Shown in pieces: positions 18,114-26,581 of a stretch of DNA of 64,000 nt. Numbering within the stretch: position 1 is the stretch's first letter; every line of letters starts with the position of its first letter. Source of the DNA: Paucibacter sediminis (GTDB lineage: Bacteria > Pseudomonadota > Gammaproteobacteria > Burkholderiales > Burkholderiaceae_C). Both the position numbers and the translations under genes were made by a program. The notes below the pieces were generated by a model. It made no database searches. It was given only the letters and a program-made list of their open reading frames with translations, and had not been told where the DNA came from. The stretch is taken from assembly GCF_030254645.1 (NCBI RefSeq), contig NZ_CP116346.1:434001-498000 (forward strand), written 5' to 3'.

Positions 18114-18129
18114 CATGACCGAGGTCATG
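18114..18129. promoter_or_regulatory. inverted repeat upstream of the glycine-zipper lipoprotein gene
   Basis: Perfect 7-bp inverted repeat CATGACC-GA-GGTCATG, 81 bp before the lipoprotein start. A possible -10 (TTGTAAT) follows about 15 bp downstream. The placement suits an operator or activator site; the regulator is unknown. Confidence 0.45.
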
Positions 18130-18209
18130 GCCGCCGGTAAAGACTTGTAATCCGGTCAACGCCGAAGCCCACGGCGACGTTGGTCTTCCACGACTTATCC
18201 GGAGGAACC

Positions 18210-18683
18210 ATGCCCATCAAGAAACTGATCGTCGCCGCCACCGTGGCAGCCCTGGCCGCCTGCTCGACCACCAGCCCCGACGTGGTGCAACGCGGCGACG
18301 CCCAGCGCATGTCCCAGGTGCAGGACGCGACCATTCTCTCGATCCGCCCGGTCACCGTGGACGGCAGCCAGAGCGGCGCCGGTGCCGTCACCGGCGGTGT
18401 GATCGGTGCCGTGGCCGGCTCCAGCGTCGGCGGCCGCCGCGAGGGCCAGATCGTCGGCGTGCTGGGCGCCGTGGCCGGTGCCGTGATCGGCAACGCCGTG
18501 GAACGCAACGCCACCCGCGAAGAAGCGGTGGAGATCCTGCTGCAGCTGCGCAATGGCGAGCGCCGCTCGGTGGTGCAAGCCAAGGCCGGCGAAACCCTGC
18601 TGCCCGGCGACGCCGTGGTACTGGTGACCACCGGCGGCAAGACGCGCGTGACGCGGGCGCCGGCACCGGCGCCAGCGCGCTGA
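18210..18683 (+). CDS. glycine-zipper 2TM outer-membrane lipoprotein
   Basis: Lipoprotein of 157 aa. The lipobox LAAC places the acylated cysteine at about residue 18. The region GAVTGGVIGAVAGSSVGGRR through EGQIVGVLGAVAGAVIG (about 58-97) is a glycine-zipper segment like those in SlyB/Rick17kDa proteins, which insert in the outer membrane. A GGAGG ribosome-binding sequence precedes the ATG. It is a single-gene transcript, closed by a strong terminator 31 bp downstream. A cell-envelope stress role is known for relatives and is only inferred here. Confidence 0.87.
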   Translation: MPIKKLIVAATVAALAACSTTSPDVVQRGDAQRMSQVQDATILSIRPVTVDGSQSGAGAVTGGVIGAVAGSSVGGRREGQIVGVLGAVAGAVIGNAVERNATREEAVEILLQLRNGERRSVVQAKAGETLLPGDAVVLVTTGGKTRVTRAPAPAPAR

Positions 18684-18714
18684 TCGCCCGATTGATCGAT
18701 CGCTCTCAAGCAAG

Positions 18715-18748
18715 AAGGGCTTGGCAAATTCGCCAAGCCCTTTTTTTT
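18715..18748 (+). terminator. rho-independent terminator
   Basis: Stem AAGGGCTTGGC / GCCAAGCCCTT around a 6-base loop, followed by a run of eight T. It ends the lipoprotein transcript. Confidence 0.9.
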
Positions 18749-18771
18749 GGTCCTGTGCAAATCGCTCGCGC

Positions 18772-18792
18772 ATGGCTCACCTGGTGAGCCAT
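18772..18792. repeat. perfect 21-bp inverted repeat
   Basis: ATGGCTCACC-T-GGTGAGCCAT is a perfect 10-bp inverted repeat around one base. It lies between the lipoprotein terminator and the small TTG-start ORF. There is no T-run, so it is more likely an operator or part of an RNA than a terminator. Confidence 0.5.
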
Positions 18793-18862
18793 CTGCTGGC
18801 GATATTGGCTGGCATGGCCTCGACGACTGGGGCGTGAATGTCCAACTCGTGGAGCAAAAAAG

Positions 18863-19105
18863 TTGAATGACTCAGCTACGCCGAAGCAAATCGGCAGATA
18901 CGAAGACCTTTGTGAAACCTTGTTGCGGCATACCGATGCGGTCGCCTGCATCGTCATCGTGACCGACGGCAACAAGGGCAGCGGCACGTCGTTCTCTATG
19001 CGAGACGGCGCTGACAGGAGAGCCCTGCTCTTGAATCACGCGGATCAAATGGAATTCATTGCGGCCGAGATGCGCAGACGGGCTGGCACGATTCTTGTGA
19101 ACTAA
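18863..19105 (+). CDS. small hypothetical protein, 80 aa
   Basis: Possible small cytoplasmic protein of 80 aa starting with TTG at 18863; a GGAG sits 8 bases upstream, which supports this start. The sequence has an alternating hydrophobic core (DAVACIVIVTDGNKGSGTSF) and a helical C terminus (QMEFIAAEMRRRAGTILV). The TDGNKGSG segment looks compact and ordered, but I recognise no family. GC is lower than in neighbouring genes. It could be real or a remnant. Confidence 0.55.
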   Translation: MNDSATPKQIGRYEDLCETLLRHTDAVACIVIVTDGNKGSGTSFSMRDGADRRALLLNHADQMEFIAAEMRRRAGTILVN

Positions 19106-19269
19106 GGCGGCGGCTGTGGTCATGCCAGCTCCTTCGCGTTGCGGTTGCCGGTGAGGCAATTGCAACTTCGTCGACAGGCCGCCGTCTATCCAAAGCCCTC
19201 GGCGTTCGCGGGACTCTGAACCCACACACCCGCCAGCCTGACAACCCACGCCGCTTCGCATGTATCAAG

Positions 19270-19550
19270 TGGTAGGCCGTGCAGGACTTGAACCTGCGAC
19301 CAAAGGATTCCGGTTTGTGCCCATTTCTGGACTCCCTGGACTATGCCTTCGCCATGAGCCTTGCAGCCTGTAGGCGGGCGCCGTCTAGTCTCTACACCTT
19401 CCCCTTTCAGGGCTTGGCTCGGCATTGCCTTGCACCCTTGCGGGCCGTCAGGTTTCACCGACTTTGACGCCATTCACTCGGGCGCTTTCGCCTCCCGGTG
19501 CACAACTTTCGCTATGAGTCCTCTGCTCTAACCAACTGAGCTAACGGCCC
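19270..19550 (-). tRNA. tRNA-Ile (CAU anticodon, Ile2-type), interrupted by a group I intron
   Basis: Two exons make a complete 77-nt tRNA. The 5' exon (19550-19514) starts GGGCCGTTAGCTCAGTTGG and ends at anticodon base U36 (CAT). The 3' exon (19309-19270) starts AATCCTTTGGTCGCAGG and ends with encoded CCA. Joining them gives the anticodon loop CTCATAA between a perfect 5-bp stem GAGGA / TCCTT (one G-U). The TTGGTCGC and TTCAAGTCC segments resemble tRNA-Ile2 (CAU, decoding AUA after lysidine modification) more than elongator tRNA-Met. The 204-nt intron lies directly after the anticodon. Confidence 0.9.
19310..19513 (-). ncRNA. group I self-splicing intron (IC3-like) in tRNA-Ile(CAU)
   Basis: 204-nt insertion after anticodon U36. 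P1 is visible: exon CAU plus intron AGC pairs with GUUGUG across a GAAA loop, giving the U-G wobble at the 5' splice site. The intron ends in G before AAUCC, as group I introns do. Core elements are present: R-type GUGUAGAGACUAGACGGC (19380-19397) and S-type AAGGCAUAGUCC (19338-19349), plus GCCGAGCCAAGC and a final ACAAACCGG. These closely resemble the Azoarcus tRNA-Ile intron as I remember it. No homing endonuclease is encoded. Confidence 0.92.
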
Positions 19551-19573
19551 ACTGATACAACATCTTCTGTTTC

Positions 19574-19611
19574 CACTCAGGGCGCCCTCTCACCAACTGA
19601 GTTGACTGCCC
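19574..19611 (-). pseudogene. possible tRNA 5'-half remnant
   Basis: Reads GGGCAGTCAACTCAGTTGGT then GAGAGGGCGCCCTGAG on the minus strand. It resembles the acceptor and D-arm half of a tRNA, including the CTCAGTTGGT D-loop shared with the intact tRNA 24 bp downstream, but no anticodon stem or T-arm follows. It may be a duplicated and decayed 5' exon, or chance similarity. Confidence 0.4.
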
Positions 19612-19666
19612 TGCGCATCCCGGCCGGCGCCAGGAGCGCGGATTGTATAGGGCAGTTGGCTGCGCC

Positions 19667-20686
19667 CTACTTCTGCGACAGCGCGTTGCTGACCATGCGC
19701 GAGGTGATGTCGACGATCTGGATCATGCGGTCGTAGGCCATGCGGGTGGGGCCGATCACGCCCAGGGTGCCCACCACCTGGCCATCCACCTCGTAGGGCG
19801 CGGAGACGATGGAGAGCTCCTCGAAGGGCACGACCTGGCTCTCGCCGCCGATATAGATGCGCACGCCCTCGGCGCGGCTGGAGACGTCGAGCAGGCGCAT
19901 CAGCTGGGTCTTCTGCTCGAACATCTCGAACAGGCGCCGCAGGCTGCCCATGTCGTTGTTGAAGTCCTGCACGGTGAGCAGATTGCGCTCGCCGGAGATC
20001 ACCACGCGCTCTTCCTCATGCTCCAGCGCCTCGGTGCCGACCTGCACGGCGGTATTCATCAGCAGGCCGATCTCGCCCTTCAGCGCATCCACTTCGCTCC
20101 TCAGGCGCTCGCGCACCGCCTCCAGGGTGAGGCCGGCGTAATGGGCGTTGAGGCGGTTGCTGGCCTCGGCCAGCTCGGCCTGGCTGAGGTCCTGCGCGGT
20201 GAAGATCACGCGGTTCTGCACATCGCCGTCGGGCGAGACCATGATCACCAGCACGCGCCGCTCGCCCAGGCGCAGGAACTCGATGTGGTGGAACACGCTG
20301 GGCTTGCGCGGCGCGGTGACCACGCCGACAAAGCTCGACAGGCTGGACAGCAGATGCGCGGCGCTGGCGATCACGCGCTGCGGCTGGTCGGGCTGCAACT
20401 GCGTCTCGATGGGCCGCGCGTCCGCGCCCAGCAGGGCCGGCTGCGCCGTCAGCATGGTGTCGACGAAGAGGCGATAGCCGCGCGCGGTGGGAATGCGGCC
20501 GGCACTGGTGTGCGGGCTGGCGATCAGGCCCAGTTCCTCCAGATCAGCCATCACATTGCGTATGGTCGCGGGCGAGAGCTCCAGGCCCGAGGCCTTGGAC
20601 AGCGTGCGCGAACCCACGGGCTGACCGTCCGCGATATAGCGTTCGACCAGGGTTTTCAGCAGTGATTTGGAGCGCTCGTCGAGCAT
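19667..20686 (-). CDS. hrcA: heat-inducible transcription repressor HrcA
   Basis: Repressor of class I heat-shock genes that binds CIRCE inverted repeats, 339 aa. An N-terminal winged helix-turn-helix covers about residues 1-70 ([33 protein letters not shown]), followed by [20 protein letters not shown], a family hallmark. I chose the ATG at 20686 ([13 protein letters not shown]), which fits relatives; an ATG 9 bases earlier and a longer frame to 20776 also exist. It is divergent from nadK. No CIRCE element was seen in the window, so its targets lie elsewhere. Confidence 0.92.
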   Translation of the reverse strand: MLDERSKSLLKTLVERYIADGQPVGSRTLSKASGLELSPATIRNVMADLEELGLIASPHTSAGRIPTARGYRLFVDTMLTAQPALLGADARPIETQLQPDQPQRVIASAAHLLSSLSSFVGVVTAPRKPSVFHHIEFLRLGERRVLVIMVSPDGDVQNRVIFTAQDLSQAELAEASNRLNAHYAGLTLEAVRERLRSEVDALKGEIGLLMNTAVQVGTEALEHEEERVVISGERNLLTVQDFNNDMGSLRRLFEMFEQKTQLMRLLDVSSRAEGVRIYIGGESQVVPFEELSIVSAPYEVDGQVVGTLGVIGPTRMAYDRMIQIVDITSRMVSNALSQK

Positions 20687-20755
20687 GGTTTTCATTGTAC
20701 GGACAGGCCCGCCATGTTCCGCAAGTCGTCGCAACCCTGTGGTGTAATTCTGCGC

Positions 20756-21631
20756 ATGGCCAAGCGATTCCGTCATGTGGCGTTAGTGGGCAAGCACCAG
20801 GCCAGGGGCATACGCCCTGTGCTTGAGGAGATTGCCGAGTTCGTGGCCGGCCTCGGCCTGGAAGTCTCGCTGGAGCGCGAGACCGCCCTGAACACCGGCA
20901 TCACCGCCTTCGATGCCCTCTCCAACGACGAATTAGGCCGCGAGTGCGATCTGGCCATCGTCGTCGGTGGCGACGGCACCATGCTGGGCTTTGCCCGCGA
21001 GATGGCAAGACATGGCACCCCGCTGGTGGGCATCAACCAGGGCCGGCTCGGGTTCATCACCGACATCTCGATCGAGCGCTTTCGCGAGGCGCTCGAGCCC
21101 ATCCTGGCCGGCACCTACGAAAAAGAGCAGCGCGCCATGCTGGAGGGCGCGGTCTGGCGCGATGAGCGCATCATCTTCGAGGGCCTGGCCCTCAACGACG
21201 TGGTGGTGAGCCGCGGCGCCACCGCCTCGATGGTGGAACTGCGCGTGGACGTGGGCGACGAGTTCGTGGCCAATCTGCGCGCCGACGGCGTGATCGTCGC
21301 CTCGCCCACCGGCTCCACCGCCTATTCGCTGTCGGCCGGCGGGCCCATCCTGCACCCCAGCATCGGCGGCTGGGTGCTGGTGCCGATCGCCTCGCACACG
21401 CTCTCCAACCGCCCCATCGTGCTGCCCGACCTGGGCGAGATCCGGCTGGAGATCGTGGCCGGCCGCGATGCCAGCGTGAATTTCGACATGCAGAGCCTGG
21501 CCAGCCTGTTGCACGGCGACCGCATCACCGTGCGGCGCTCCAAGCACAAGGTCTGCTTCCTGCATCCGACCGGCTGGAGTTATTACGCCACGCTGCGCCG
21601 CAAGCTGCGCTGGTACGAAGGGGTGAGTTGA
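20756..21631 (+). CDS. nadK: NAD kinase
   Basis: Phosphorylates NAD to NADP, 291 aa, cytoplasmic. The catalytic motif [13 protein letters not shown] (about residues 65-77) contains the GGDGT signature, and [16 protein letters not shown] (near 183) is the second conserved block. The ATG at 20756 ([15 protein letters not shown]) fits the family; the open frame extends to 20714. It is directly adjacent to recN (stop followed at once by the recN ATG), so the two are probably co-transcribed. Confidence 0.95.
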   Translation: MAKRFRHVALVGKHQARGIRPVLEEIAEFVAGLGLEVSLERETALNTGITAFDALSNDELGRECDLAIVVGGDGTMLGFAREMARHGTPLVGINQGRLGFITDISIERFREALEPILAGTYEKEQRAMLEGAVWRDERIIFEGLALNDVVVSRGATASMVELRVDVGDEFVANLRADGVIVASPTGSTAYSLSAGGPILHPSIGGWVLVPIASHTLSNRPIVLPDLGEIRLEIVAGRDASVNFDMQSLASLLHGDRITVRRSKHKVCFLHPTGWSYYATLRRKLRWYEGVS

Positions 21632-23323
21632 ATGCTGCGGCGCCTGAACCTGCGCGATTTCGTGATCGTGCCCGAACTTGAACTCGACTTCAGCAACGGC
21701 TTTGCGGTGCTCACCGGCGAGACCGGCGCCGGCAAGTCCATCCTGATCGACGCCCTGCAGCTCGCGCTGGGCAGCCGCGGCGATGCCGGCGTGGTGCGCG
21801 AGGGCGCGGCGCGGGCCGAGATCACGGCCGAGTTCGACCGCCCCGCCTCGCTGCACGACTGGCTCACCGAGGCCGGCTTTGACGGCGACGACGATTGCCT
21901 GCTGCTGCGCCGCGTCATCGACGCGCAGGGCAAGAGCCGCGCCTGGATCAATGGCAGCGCCGCCACGGTGGCGCAGCTGCGCGAGCTGGCCGACAGCCTG
22001 CTCGACATCCATGGCCAGCATGCCTGGCAAGGCCTGACCCGCGCGCCCGCGGTGCGCGCCCTGCTGGACGGTTATGCCGGCATAGAAACCGCGCTGGTCA
22101 CCAAGACATACGCCGACTGGAAGCAGGCGAGCGAAGGCCTGGAGGCGGCGCAGGCGCGCCAGGGCGAGCTGGCGCGCGAGCATGAACGCCTGAGCTGGCA
22201 GATCGGCGAGCTCGATCGCCTGGCGCCCGGCGCCGATGAATGGGATGAGCTGAACGGTGAACACCAGCGGCTCTCGCATGCGCAGTCGCTGATGGATGCC
22301 GCGCGCAAGGCGCTCGAAGCCCTCAGCGAGGCCGAGCTCAATGCCGAGGGCCTGACGCAGCGCGCGCTGGACGATCTGCAGGACGTGCTGGCCTACGACG
22401 CCCGCCTGCAACCCGCCGTCGAGGCCTTGCAGGGCGTGCAGACGCAGCTGCAGGATGCCACGCACACGCTCAGCGCCTATCTGCACGGTGCCGACATGGA
22501 GCCCGAGCGCTTGCAGGAGCTGGACGAACGCCTCTCCGCCTGGGTGGCGCTGGCGCGCCGCTACCGGCGCCAGCCGGCCGAGCTGCCGGCCCTGCTGCGG
22601 GAATGGAAGCAGGAGCTTGCGGCGCTGGACGCTGCCAGCGATCTGGCCGCCCTGCAGGCCGCGCTGGAGCGGACGCGCCAGGCCTATGAACAGGAAGCGC
22701 GGCGCCTCAGCACCGCACGCGCCAAGGCGGCGCCGCAGCTCGCGGCCGCCGTCACCCAGGCCATGCAGCTGCTGGGCATGGCCGGCGGCAGTTTCGAGAT
22801 CGCCCTGCTCAAGCAGGAACAACCGCAGAGCTTCGGCCTGGAGTCGGCCGAATTCCTGGTGGCCGGACACGCCGGCAGCACGCCGCGGCCGCTGGCCAAG
22901 GTGGCCTCGGGCGGCGAACTCTCGCGCATCGCGCTGGCGATCGCCGTCACCACCTGCCAGCAGCAGGACAGCGGCGCCGGCACCCTGATCTTTGATGAGA
23001 TCGATGCCGGCGTGGGCGGCGCCGTGGCCGAGACCGTGGGCCGGCTGATGAAGCAGCTGGGGCGCGAGCGCCAGGTGCTGGCCGTCACCCACCTGCCCCA
23101 GGTGGCCGCCTGCGCCGACCAGCATTTCGTCGTCTCCAAGGCCCTGCGCGCCGGCGTCACCTGCAGCGATGTGCAGCCGGTGCATGGTGAAGCGCGCGTG
23201 GCGGAGATCGCCCGCATGCTGGGCGGCGAGCGCCTCTCGTCCACCAGCATTGCCCATGCGCAGGAGATGCTGGATCTCTCCAACTCCGGCGCGGCAGCGC
23301 GCAGCAAAAAGGCCAGGTCATGA
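21632..23323 (+). CDS. recN: DNA repair protein RecN
   Basis: SMC-like ATPase for double-strand break repair, 563 aa. The Walker A motif [18 protein letters not shown] is near residue 30 and the Walker B motif [13 protein letters not shown] near 455, separated by long helical coiled-coil arms rich in Ala, Glu, Leu and Arg (about 160-370). The signature segment [15 protein letters not shown] is near 425. It lies between nadK (adjacent) and rapZ (4-bp ATGA overlap). I saw no LexA-type box upstream. Confidence 0.95.
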   Translation: MLRRLNLRDFVIVPELELDFSNGFAVLTGETGAGKSILIDALQLALGSRGDAGVVREGAARAEITAEFDRPASLHDWLTEAGFDGDDDCLLLRRVIDAQGKSRAWINGSAATVAQLRELADSLLDIHGQHAWQGLTRAPAVRALLDGYAGIETALVTKTYADWKQASEGLEAAQARQGELAREHERLSWQIGELDRLAPGADEWDELNGEHQRLSHAQSLMDAARKALEALSEAELNAEGLTQRALDDLQDVLAYDARLQPAVEALQGVQTQLQDATHTLSAYLHGADMEPERLQELDERLSAWVALARRYRRQPAELPALLREWKQELAALDAASDLAALQAALERTRQAYEQEARRLSTARAKAAPQLAAAVTQAMQLLGMAGGSFEIALLKQEQPQSFGLESAEFLVAGHAGSTPRPLAKVASGGELSRIALAIAVTTCQQQDSGAGTLIFDEIDAGVGGAVAETVGRLMKQLGRERQVLAVTHLPQVAACADQHFVVSKALRAGVTCSDVQPVHGEARVAEIARMLGGERLSSTSIAHAQEMLDLSNSGAAARSKKARS

Positions 23324-24231
23324 GCAGCAATAGCAAGCGGGGGGCCGAGGCCAAGCCAGCGCCGCAAAGCGATGTGGTGCTGGTCACGGGCGTGTCGGGC
23401 GGCGGCAAGTCCATCGCCATGCATGCGCTGGAGGACGCCGGTTTCTTCTGCGTGGACAACCTGCCGCCCGAGCTGCTGCTGGAATTCCTGACGCTGGAAA
23501 AGCAGCGCGGCAAGCGCCGCGTCGCGATCGCGGTGGACGTGCGCAGCGCCGGCTCGCTGCCGCATCTGCTGCCTCTCATCAAGCAGCTGCGCACCGAGGG
23601 CGTGGGCCTGCGCTCGATCTTCCTGGACGCCAATACCGACACCCTGATGCGGCGCTTCTCCGAAACGCGCCGCCCGCATCCGCTGCGCCAGGCCCAGCAG
23701 GACGGCGAGGATGCGCACCGCATCCTGCTGGACGCGATCGAGCTGGAGCGCGAGCTGCTGGCGGCGCTGCGCGTGGAGTCAACGGTGATCGACACCAGCC
23801 AGCTGCGGCCCGCGCAATTGCGCGCCTGGGTGCGCGATCTGGTGGTGGTGAGCGGCACCTCGCTGACCCTGGTGTTCGAATCCTTCGCCTTCAAGCATGG
23901 CGTGCCCAGCGATGCCGATTTCGTCTTCGACGTGCGCGTGCTGCCCAACCCCTATTACGACCGCGAGCTGCGTCCGCTGACCGGCCGCGATGCGCCGGTG
24001 GCCGAGTATCTGGAGGCCCAGCCCGAGGTGCGCCTGATGCTGGGCCAGATCGGCGCCTTCATCTCGCAATGGCTGCCCAATTTCGCGGCCGACCAGCGCA
24101 GCTACCTGACCGTGGCGATCGGCTGCACCGGCGGCCAGCACCGCTCGGTCTATCTGGTGGAGACGCTGTCCAAGCAGTTCGCCTATCACGGCCAGGTGCT
24201 CAAGCGGCACCGCGAGCTGGACGCGAAGTAA
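23320..24231 (+). CDS. rapZ: RNase adapter / nucleotide-binding protein RapZ
   Basis: P-loop protein of 303 aa. Walker [19 protein letters not shown] is near residue 24, followed by [13 protein letters not shown], and the C-terminal block has [15 protein letters not shown], the RapZ (YvcJ) hallmark. In enterobacteria RapZ guides RNase E to the sRNA GlmZ and so controls amino-sugar synthesis; the role in betaproteobacteria is less certain. It overlaps recN by 4 bp and ends immediately next to a convergent small membrane-protein gene. Confidence 0.93.
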   Translation: MSSNSKRGAEAKPAPQSDVVLVTGVSGGGKSIAMHALEDAGFFCVDNLPPELLLEFLTLEKQRGKRRVAIAVDVRSAGSLPHLLPLIKQLRTEGVGLRSIFLDANTDTLMRRFSETRRPHPLRQAQQDGEDAHRILLDAIELERELLAALRVESTVIDTSQLRPAQLRAWVRDLVVVSGTSLTLVFESFAFKHGVPSDADFVFDVRVLPNPYYDRELRPLTGRDAPVAEYLEAQPEVRLMLGQIGAFISQWLPNFAADQRSYLTVAIGCTGGQHRSVYLVETLSKQFAYHGQVLKRHRELDAK

Positions 24232-24591
24232 TCAGCCCGCCTGCTCGTCCTGCAGCAGCAGGACCATGGCCACCACCGAGACCACCGGAAACAGGATCAC
24301 CATGCCCAGCAGCCAGGGCAGCACGCGGCGGCCGGCATGCTTGAGGGCCACGCCCACGAAGCTGATATGGGCGATCACGCAAACCGCCAGACCCAGGCCC
24401 CACAGGGTAGCCTTGGCACCGTCGACCTCGTCCATATTGGCCGCCGAGATCAGAAACCACAGGCAGGTGGCGCCCGCGAGGGCCGCCACCACGGCCGATT
24501 CGATCGCGCTCTTGACGGCGGGCTTGGCAGTGCTGTGCATGGTGTGGGGTCGGCTGTCGAGGGGGGCAAGCATACGCCATCCATCCGCCAT
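24232..24591 (-). CDS. small membrane protein, three predicted TM segments
   Basis: Hypothetical inner-membrane protein of about 119 aa with three hydrophobic segments (SAVVAALAGATCLWFLISAA; LWGLGLAVCVIAHISFVGVA; VLPWLLGMVILFPVVSVVAM). The ATG at 24591 overlaps the mutY stop (TGATG), suggesting coupling; an internal ATG at 24540 is possible and would remove an odd polar leader. It is the last gene of the mutM-mutY strand. No family recognised. Confidence 0.65.
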   Translation of the reverse strand: MADGWRMLAPLDSRPHTMHSTAKPAVKSAIESAVVAALAGATCLWFLISAANMDEVDGAKATLWGLGLAVCVIAHISFVGVALKHAGRRVLPWLLGMVILFPVVSVVAMVLLLQDEQAG

Positions 24592-25643
24592 CAATCCAGC
24601 AGGCGCTTGAGCGGCGCCGGCAACGCATAACTGGCCAGGCGCTCGCGCGCCACCCAGACGCCGCCGCTCAACTCGGGCGCAGGCCCCGCCACCTCAGCGC
24701 GGCGCGGATGCAGCACCCAATCCAGATGCGTCAGCGCGTGCTGGATCACCGGCAGCACCTCGGCGCTGGCGCCCAGGCCGGCAAGTCCGTCCAACTGCCG
24801 CTGCAGCGCGGCCTCGTCGTCGAACAGCGGCAGGGTCCACAGCCCCGCCCAGACACCCGTGGCCGGGCGCTGCTCGAGCCAGATGCGGCCCTCATGCTCC
24901 AGCCACAACCACCAGTTCTCGCGCCGGCTGCGCTTGAGCTTGCGCGTCTTGATGGGCAGGCGCTGCGGCTCGCCCTGGGCGCGCGCCAGGCACAGCTCGC
25001 TCACCGGGCACAGCAGGCATTGCGGCGTGCGCACGCTGCACAGGCTGGCGCCCAGATCCATCAGGCCCTGGGTATAGCTGGGCATGTCGGCACTGGCGGG
25101 CAGCAGCTCGCCGGCCCGCTGCCACAGCAGCTTTTCCTGCGCCGCGCTGGCCAGGTCGCCGTCGAAGGCCAGCAGCCTGGACAGCACGCGCTTGACGTTG
25201 CCGTCCAGGATGGCGACGCGCTCGCCAAAGCAGAACGAGGCCACCGCGGCGGCGGTGGAGCGGCCGATGCCGGGCAGGGTCTGCAGGAGTTCGGCGCTGC
25301 GCGGAAACTCGCCGCCATGCATCTCGCAGACGGCCTGGGCGCAGCGGTGCAGATTGCGTGCGCGGCTGTAATAGCCCAGGCCCGCCCACAAGGTCAGCAC
25401 CTCGTCCAGCGGCGCCGCGGCCAGCTCGCGCACGCTCGGGAAGCTGGCGAGAAAGCGCTGGTAATAGCCCAGCACCGTGCCCACCTGGGTCTGCTGCAAC
25501 ATGATCTCGGACAGCCAGACGCGGTAGGGATCGCGTGTGTTCTGCCAGGGCAGCGCGTTGCGCCCATGGCTGCGCTGCCAGGCCACCAGGGTGGGGGCGA
25601 ACAGGGCTTGGATCTCGGCGGGGCTGGGCTCTTCTTCTCTCAT
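24591..25643 (-). CDS. mutY: A/G-specific adenine DNA glycosylase MutY
   Basis: Base-excision enzyme that removes A mispaired with 8-oxoG, 350 aa. The helix-hairpin-helix segment LLQTLPGIGRSTAAAVASF (near residue 108) and catalytic D in AILDGNVKR (near 137) are present. The [4Fe-4S] cluster cysteines are in CSVRTPQCLLCPVSELC (near 195-215). The C-terminal Nudix-like domain that reads 8-oxoG follows. It lies 36 bp downstream of mutM, its functional partner, on the same strand. Confidence 0.96.
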   Translation of the reverse strand: MREEEPSPAEIQALFAPTLVAWQRSHGRNALPWQNTRDPYRVWLSEIMLQQTQVGTVLGYYQRFLASFPSVRELAAAPLDEVLTLWAGLGYYSRARNLHRCAQAVCEMHGGEFPRSAELLQTLPGIGRSTAAAVASFCFGERVAILDGNVKRVLSRLLAFDGDLASAAQEKLLWQRAGELLPASADMPSYTQGLMDLGASLCSVRTPQCLLCPVSELCLARAQGEPQRLPIKTRKLKRSRRENWWLWLEHEGRIWLEQRPATGVWAGLWTLPLFDDEAALQRQLDGLAGLGASAEVLPVIQHALTHLDWVLHPRRAEVAGPAPELSGGVWVARERLASYALPAPLKRLLD

Positions 25644-25679
25644 GCGCGGCGCATGCTAACGCGTGAATCAGCGGTTGAA

Positions 25680-26495
25680 TCAGCGTTTTTGGCAGGACGG
25701 GCAGTAATAGGTCGAGCGCTGCCCCTGCACGATGCGGCGTATCGGCGTGCCGCAGACCAGGCAGGGCTCGCCCTCGCGGCCGTAGACCTGGGCCTGCATC
25801 TGGAAGCTGCCGGCCACGCCATGCGCGTCCTTGAAGTCGCGCAACGTCGTGCCCCCGGCCTCCACCGCCTGCGCCAGGATCTCGCGCACCGCCAGGGCCA
25901 GGCGGCCGGCACGCGGCCGGCTCAGGCGCTGCGCCTGCAGGCGCGGATCGATACCGGCGCGGAACAGGGCCTCGCAGGCGTAGATATTGCCGGCGCCCAC
26001 CACGATGTCGCCCGCCAGCAGGGCCTGCTTGATGGCCACGCGCCGGCCGCTCAGGCCGGCATGCAGATGCGCGCCATCGAAGCGCGCGTCGAAGGGCTCC
26101 AGCCCCAGGCCGGCAAGCAGCTTGGCGGCCGGGTCGGCATCCAGGGCATCCGACCAGACCACCGCACCGAAGCGGCGCGGATCCGTCAGGCGCAGGCTGC
26201 CGCGGTCGGTGAGCAATTCAAAATGGTCATGCGGCCCGGCCGGCGGCGCATGCTCCCGGAAGGCCAGCGAGCCCGACATGCCCAGATGCAGCAGCAAGCC
26301 GCCCGGCTCCAGCGGCAGCCAGAGGTATTTGCCGCGCCGCCGCACCTCGCCCACGCGGCGCCCCACCAGACTTTGCGGCGTAACGCCCAGCGGCCAGCGC
26401 AGCGGCTTGCCCAGCCTGAGTTCGAGCACGCGGGCTCCGGCAATGGCGTCGGCAAAGCTGCGGCGCGTGACTTCGACTTCGGGCAATTCAGGCAT
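25680..26495 (-). CDS. mutM: formamidopyrimidine-DNA glycosylase MutM (Fpg)
   Basis: Removes 8-oxoG and formamidopyrimidines from DNA, 271 aa. The essential N-terminal [12 protein letters not shown] with Pro2 as nucleophile is intact, as is [14 protein letters not shown] near 170. The C-terminal zinc finger is [20 protein letters not shown] followed by CPSC. It pairs with the adjacent mutY in the 8-oxoG defence system. It is divergent from the TPR gene, with an 86-bp gap between them. Confidence 0.97.
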   Translation of the reverse strand: MPELPEVEVTRRSFADAIAGARVLELRLGKPLRWPLGVTPQSLVGRRVGEVRRRGKYLWLPLEPGGLLLHLGMSGSLAFREHAPPAGPHDHFELLTDRGSLRLTDPRRFGAVVWSDALDADPAAKLLAGLGLEPFDARFDGAHLHAGLSGRRVAIKQALLAGDIVVGAGNIYACEALFRAGIDPRLQAQRLSRPRAGRLALAVREILAQAVEAGGTTLRDFKDAHGVAGSFQMQAQVYGREGEPCLVCGTPIRRIVQGQRSTYYCPSCQKR

Positions 26496-26522
26496 GACTC
26501 ATGATACGAGCGACGCCTTGCC

Positions 26523-26528
26523 TAGAAT
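26523..26528 (+). promoter_or_regulatory. possible -10 element for the TPR-lolB-ispE operon
   Basis: TAGAAT, five of six matches to the sigma-70 -10, lies 54 bp before the TPR gene start. No good -35 is seen at the expected spacing. Confidence 0.35.
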
Positions 26529-26581
26529 GACTGCAGGGCCAGCTCGCACGGGCTGGCCCATTCGTTCTCCAGGAGCCCCGC

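Noticed and set aside
19106-19269. Possible gene or attachment site downstream of the tRNA
   Set aside because: No direct repeat of the tRNA 3' end, integrase or supported coding frame was found in these 164 bp.
19667-20755. CIRCE operator near hrcA
   Set aside because: No TTAGCACTC-N9-GAGTGCTAA-like repeat was found between hrcA and nadK or elsewhere.
20933-23257. A 774-codon minus-strand frame across nadK and recN
   Set aside because: A shadow of two well-supported genes with no motif of its own.
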